From Geopsychrobacter sp. (GTDB taxonomy: Bacteria > Desulfobacterota > Desulfuromonadia > Desulfuromonadales > Geopsychrobacteraceae), in NCBI GenBank assembly GCA_021647445.1, contig JAKIUS010000063.1, positions 1 through 7,733 of the forward strand: a stretch of DNA of 7,733 bases, in the 5' to 3' direction. Under the pieces are notes generated by a model. It was not told where the DNA came from. It saw nothing but the letters and a program-made list of their open reading frames with translations, and did no database searches. The translations under genes were made by a program, and so were the position numbers. Below are positions 5,049 to 7,733 of the stretch, in pieces; position 1 is the stretch's first letter; the number at the start of each line of letters is the position of its first letter.

Positions 5049-7533
5049 GCTCTGTTTCTTTCTCGGCCAATTTGGCGACAGATACAATATGCTCGCCAGG
5101 CTCAAGCACCATCAGACGAACACCCTGAGTGTTACGACCGATGGTTGAAAGATTACTAACCCGCGTGCGAAGCACCTTGCCTCCGTCGGTAATAAACATC
5201 AGGTCCGATTCATCATCGACCTTCTTAATATCAACCACCTGGCCATTACGTTCGGTAGTTTTGATGGTGATAACCCCTTTGCCACCACGACTTTGAACGC
5301 GATATTCATCAAGCTCGGTCCGCTTGCCATAGCCATTTTCGGTCACCGTGACGAGAGTCGCTGCGGTGTTGTCACTGACGACCTGCATGCCGATAACATG
5401 ATCATCTTTTTCAAGGTTCATCCCACGGACTCCGCGGCCGATCCGACCAATCGCACGAACATCTTTTTCGGGAAATCTAATCGATTTTCCAGCGCGAGTC
5501 GCAAGCAGAATATCCATATCACCGTCGGTCAAACGGGTTGAAATCAGGGCATCACCTTCATCGACGTTTAAGGCGATAATGCCTCCGACGCGCGGCCGCG
5601 AATAGGCCATCAATTCACTCTTTTTTATGATCCCGTTGCGGGTCGCCATAACGATATAGCGACCTTCAACAAATTCCTTGACCGGCAGGATCGTCGTCAC
5701 TGTTTCATTATCATCCAATTGCAACAGGTTGATAATCGCCTTGCCGCGTGCGGCACGTCCCCCTTGTGGGATTTCATGCACCTTTAACCAATAGGCACGT
5801 CCCATGGTGGTAAAGACCAAGATGTAAGAATGTGTCGAAGCGATAAACAGATGCTCGACGAAATCCTCCTCCTTGGGCCGCATACCGGTCTTACCCTTGC
5901 CGCCTCGACGCTGGGCACGGTAAAGGGATACGGGATTGCGCTTGATGTAGCCACTGTTTGAGACCGTAACCACCATATCCTCTTCGACGATCATATCTTC
6001 TAAGGTCAGATCGGCGGTACGATCGATAATTTCCGTGCGACGTGGATTGGCAAACTGATCCTTGAGGGCAATCAACTCACCATGGATAATCTTTAAAATC
6101 TCTACTTCACTCGCAAGAATCTCTTTCAAGCGCGCAATCTGGGCCATGACTTCGTTGAGTTCATTGATGATCTTGTCACGTTCGAGACCGGTCAGACGAT
6201 GCAGGCGCATGTCGAGAATTGCCTGAGATTGAATTTCGCTGAAAGCGAATCGTTCAATCAACTTCAACTTGGCTTCAGCCGGATTAGCCGAAGATTTAAT
6301 CAGACTGATTACCTCATCGAGATTATCCAGAGCGATCCTAAGACCTTCGAGAATATGGGCGCGGGCTTCGGCTTTTTTTAGTTCAAAAATACAGCGCCGC
6401 GTGACAATTTCACGCCGATGATCGATAAAATGATCCAGGGTCTCACGCAGGGTCAGAACCCGTGGCTGACCAGAGACAATTGCCAACATGATGATGCCGA
6501 AAGAGGACTGCATAGCGGTCATCTTGTAGAGCTGATTGAGAATGATGTCTTCGGCAGCGTCCTTCTTCAATTCGATCACGACGCGCATACCCTCGCGACT
6601 CGACTCGTCTCGAAGATCCGCAATCCCCTCGAGCCGGCCATCGCGCACCAGGTCCGCAATTCTCTCGAGCAACAAGGATTTGTTCACCTGATACGGAATC
6701 TCTGTGACGACAATCCGCGTACCGCGCTTGTAGGGCTCGAATTCGGCCTTTGCGCGTAGACTCAGGTGCCCTCGACCGGTCGCAAAGTAGCTGCGAATTC
6801 CGTCCGTTCCGCATAACGTCGCGCCGGTTGGAAAGTCCGGTCCGGGCATCTTTTCGAGAATGTCATCGAGCGAACAATCGGGATCTTCCGCAACCAGGAT
6901 CAACGCGGCCGTCAATTCTCGGAGGTTGTGCGGCGGAACGTTCGTCGCCATTCCGACAGCAATGCCGGTCGAACCATTTGCGAGAAGATTCGGAAATCGG
7001 GTCGGAAGAACGACAGGCTCTTCCATCTGGCCATCAAAATTCGGTTGGAATTCGACGGTTTCACGATCGATATCACGAAGCATCTCTTCCGCGAGCTTCG
7101 CCAGCCGTGCTTCTGTGTAGCGATACGCTGCTGGCGAATCGCCATCGATGCTTCCGAAATTCCCCTGCCCGTCGACGAGCGGATAACGCAGCGAGAAGTC
7201 CTGGGCCATCCGAACCATGGAGTCGTAGACCGCGCTGTCGCCATGGGGGTGGTAATGCTTCAAGACCTCGCCGACGACTCCGGCCGACTTCGCGTAGGGT
7301 CGATTGGAGAGCAGCCCTTCCTGATTCATCGCGTAGAGAATGCGACGGTGAACGGGCTTCAAGCCGTCACGCACATCTGGGAGCGCACGTTGAATGATGA
7401 CCGACATCGAATAGGCGAGAAATGAAGAGCGGACTTCATCCTCGATATTGACGGTCGTAAGGTTGCCTTCCGGTGGGACCGGAGGGCTCGGCGGTGTTTC
7501 ATCACCGGTCGGGTCGATAGGCTCGTCAGACAC
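4990..7533 (-). CDS. gyrA: DNA gyrase subunit A
   Basis: GyrA cuts and rejoins DNA in the A2B2 gyrase that introduces negative supercoils using ATP. The 847-residue product is complete. After a proline-rich extension (1-24) come the winged-helix/tower region with [15 protein letters not shown], and the quinolone-determining region [10 protein letters not shown] with S100 and D104 in wild-type form (E. coli Ser83, Asp87). The catalytic pair R138-Y139 is in YRYTEARL, a coiled coil is near 370-490, and the GyrA box QRRGGKG is at 541-547. The six-bladed wrapping domain follows, with a degenerate box QSRGGKG at 747-753. The tail 823-847 is very acidic, a feature known to tune supercoiling in E. 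coli. Translation starts at GTG (7531-7533), the first start codon after the in-frame gyrB stop. A purine run (7544-7556) lies 10 nt upstream. Codon use and family resemblance change near 6480-6560 (see findings). Confidence 0.97.
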   Translation of the reverse strand: MSDEPIDPTGDETPPSPPVPPEGNLTTVNIEDEVRSSFLAYSMSVIIQRALPDVRDGLKPVHRRILYAMNQEGLLSNRPYAKSAGVVGEVLKHYHPHGDSAVYDSMVRMAQDFSLRYPLVDGQGNFGSIDGDSPAAYRYTEARLAKLAEEMLRDIDRETVEFQPNFDGQMEEPVVLPTRFPNLLANGSTGIAVGMATNVPPHNLRELTAALILVAEDPDCSLDDILEKMPGPDFPTGATLCGTDGIRSYFATGRGHLSLRAKAEFEPYKRGTRIVVTEIPYQVNKSLLLERIADLVRDGRLEGIADLRDESSREGMRVVIELKKDAAEDIILNQLYKMTAMQSSFGIIMLAIVSGQPRVLTLRETLDHFIDHRREIVTRRCIFELKKAEARAHILEGLRIALDNLDEVISLIKSSANPAEAKLKLIERFAFSEIQSQAILDMRLHRLTGLERDKIINELNEVMAQIARLKEILASEVEILKIIHGELIALKDQFANPRRTEIIDRTADLTLEDMIVEEDMVVTVSNSGYIKRNPVSLYRAQRRGGKGKTGMRPKEEDFVEHLFIASTHSYILVFTTMGRAYWLKVHEIPQGGRAARGKAIINLLQLDDNETVTTILPVKEFVEGRYIVMATRNGIIKKSELMAYSRPRVGGIIALNVDEGDALISTRLTDGDMDILLATRAGKSIRFPEKDVRAIGRIGRGVRGMNLEKDDHVIGMQVVSDNTAATLVTVTENGYGKRTELDEYRVQSRGGKGVITIKTTERNGQVVDIKKVDDESDLMFITDGGKVLRTRVSNLSTIGRNTQGVRLMVLEPGEHIVSVAKLAEKETEHEPTDAEEETNQGPEGEEE

Positions 7534-7575
7534 TGCTAGTCGGCTTTCTCTTTCCTGGTTCCTGGGAGTGGGTGC

Positions 7576-7733
7576 CTAGATATCCAGGTTTACGACGTTG
7601 AGGGCGTTGTCTTCGATGAAGCGCCGTCGAGGTTCGACGACATCACCCATCAGGGTTGTAAAGACGTCATCCGCTTCCACCCCGTCTTCGACTCGAATTT
7701 GTACGAGGCTGCGGTTTTCCTGGTCCATCGTGG
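7576..7733 (-). CDS. gyrB: DNA gyrase subunit B, C-terminal end (partial)
   Basis: Only the last 51 codons are present, ending in the family's characteristic tail: [17 protein letters not shown], then [12 protein letters not shown], then [20 protein letters not shown] before the TAG stop. GyrB supplies the ATPase and TOPRIM parts of gyrase. This tail belongs to the TOPRIM-side C-terminus that contacts GyrA. The stop is 42 nt upstream of the gyrA GTG and in the same frame, consistent with a gyrB-gyrA operon. In many relatives gyrB follows dnaA-dnaN-recF, so the replication origin may lie to the right of the window, but nothing here shows it. The few codons visible (CGA for Arg, CTC for Leu) resemble the 5' part of gyrA more than its 3' part. 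Confidence 0.95.
   Translation of the reverse strand, partial: TMDQENRSLVQIRVEDGVEADDVFTTLMGDVVEPRRRFIEDNALNVVNLDI

Noticed and set aside
6000..7300. Quinolone-resistance mutations in gyrA
   Set aside because: The key positions are Ser100 and Asp104 (E. coli 83 and 87), the susceptible form.
6750..7425. Long plus-strand open frames (up to 215 codons) opposite gyrA
   Set aside because: They are arginine/serine-rich shadows of the well-conserved gyrA N-terminal coding region. The openness reflects base composition, and no ribosome site or family resemblance supports them.

Overview
The window comes from a bacterium that most resembles the Desulfuromonadales (Geobacter/Desulfuromonas/Pelobacter group). 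The basis is family resemblance recalled from memory, not a search. Supporting points are the C-terminal two thirds of GyrA, an AcnA-type aconitase, and the order gyrB-gyrA-TPR protein-gpsA-cyclophilin downstream of gyrB. Every gene I can support lies on the minus strand, so transcription runs from the right end of the window to the left.

Right to left: the last 51 codons of gyrB (7576-7733), gyrA complete (4990-7533), a membrane-anchored TPR protein whose start lies inside gyrA (4185-5048), gpsA (3166-4185), and an exported cyclophilin-type prolyl isomerase (2593-3156). These are spaced or overlapped as one operon: a 42-nt gap, a 59-nt overlap, a 1-nt overlap and a 9-nt gap. The operon closes with a clear intrinsic terminator (2508-2536). 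A near-consensus sigma-70 promoter (2471-2499) follows directly and drives a separate gene for a protein of the endonuclease/exonuclease/phosphatase (EEP) fold that has lost most of its catalytic residues (1743-2441).

Between that gene and the next lies a 279-bp non-coding stretch (1464-1742). It holds a 168-bp near-symmetrical palindromic repeat resembling a MITE (1545-1712), a second partial copy of the repeat end (1709-1746) that supplies the stop codon of the EEP-like gene, and two DnaA-box-like 9-mers (1504-1532) just upstream of nth. Then come nth (endonuclease III, 822-1463) and the N-terminal 222 codons of an acnA-type aconitase (1-668).

Functionally the window is mostly housekeeping: DNA topology (gyrase), phospholipid precursor synthesis (GpsA), envelope protein folding (cyclophilin), base-excision repair (Nth) and the TCA cycle (aconitase). 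I see no new defence, mobile or biosynthetic system. The points most worth a second look are a probable mosaic or chimeric junction inside gyrA near 6480-6560, the acidic/basic two-frame overlap at the gyrA 3' end, the EEP pseudoenzyme, and the palindromic repeat with its derived stop codon.
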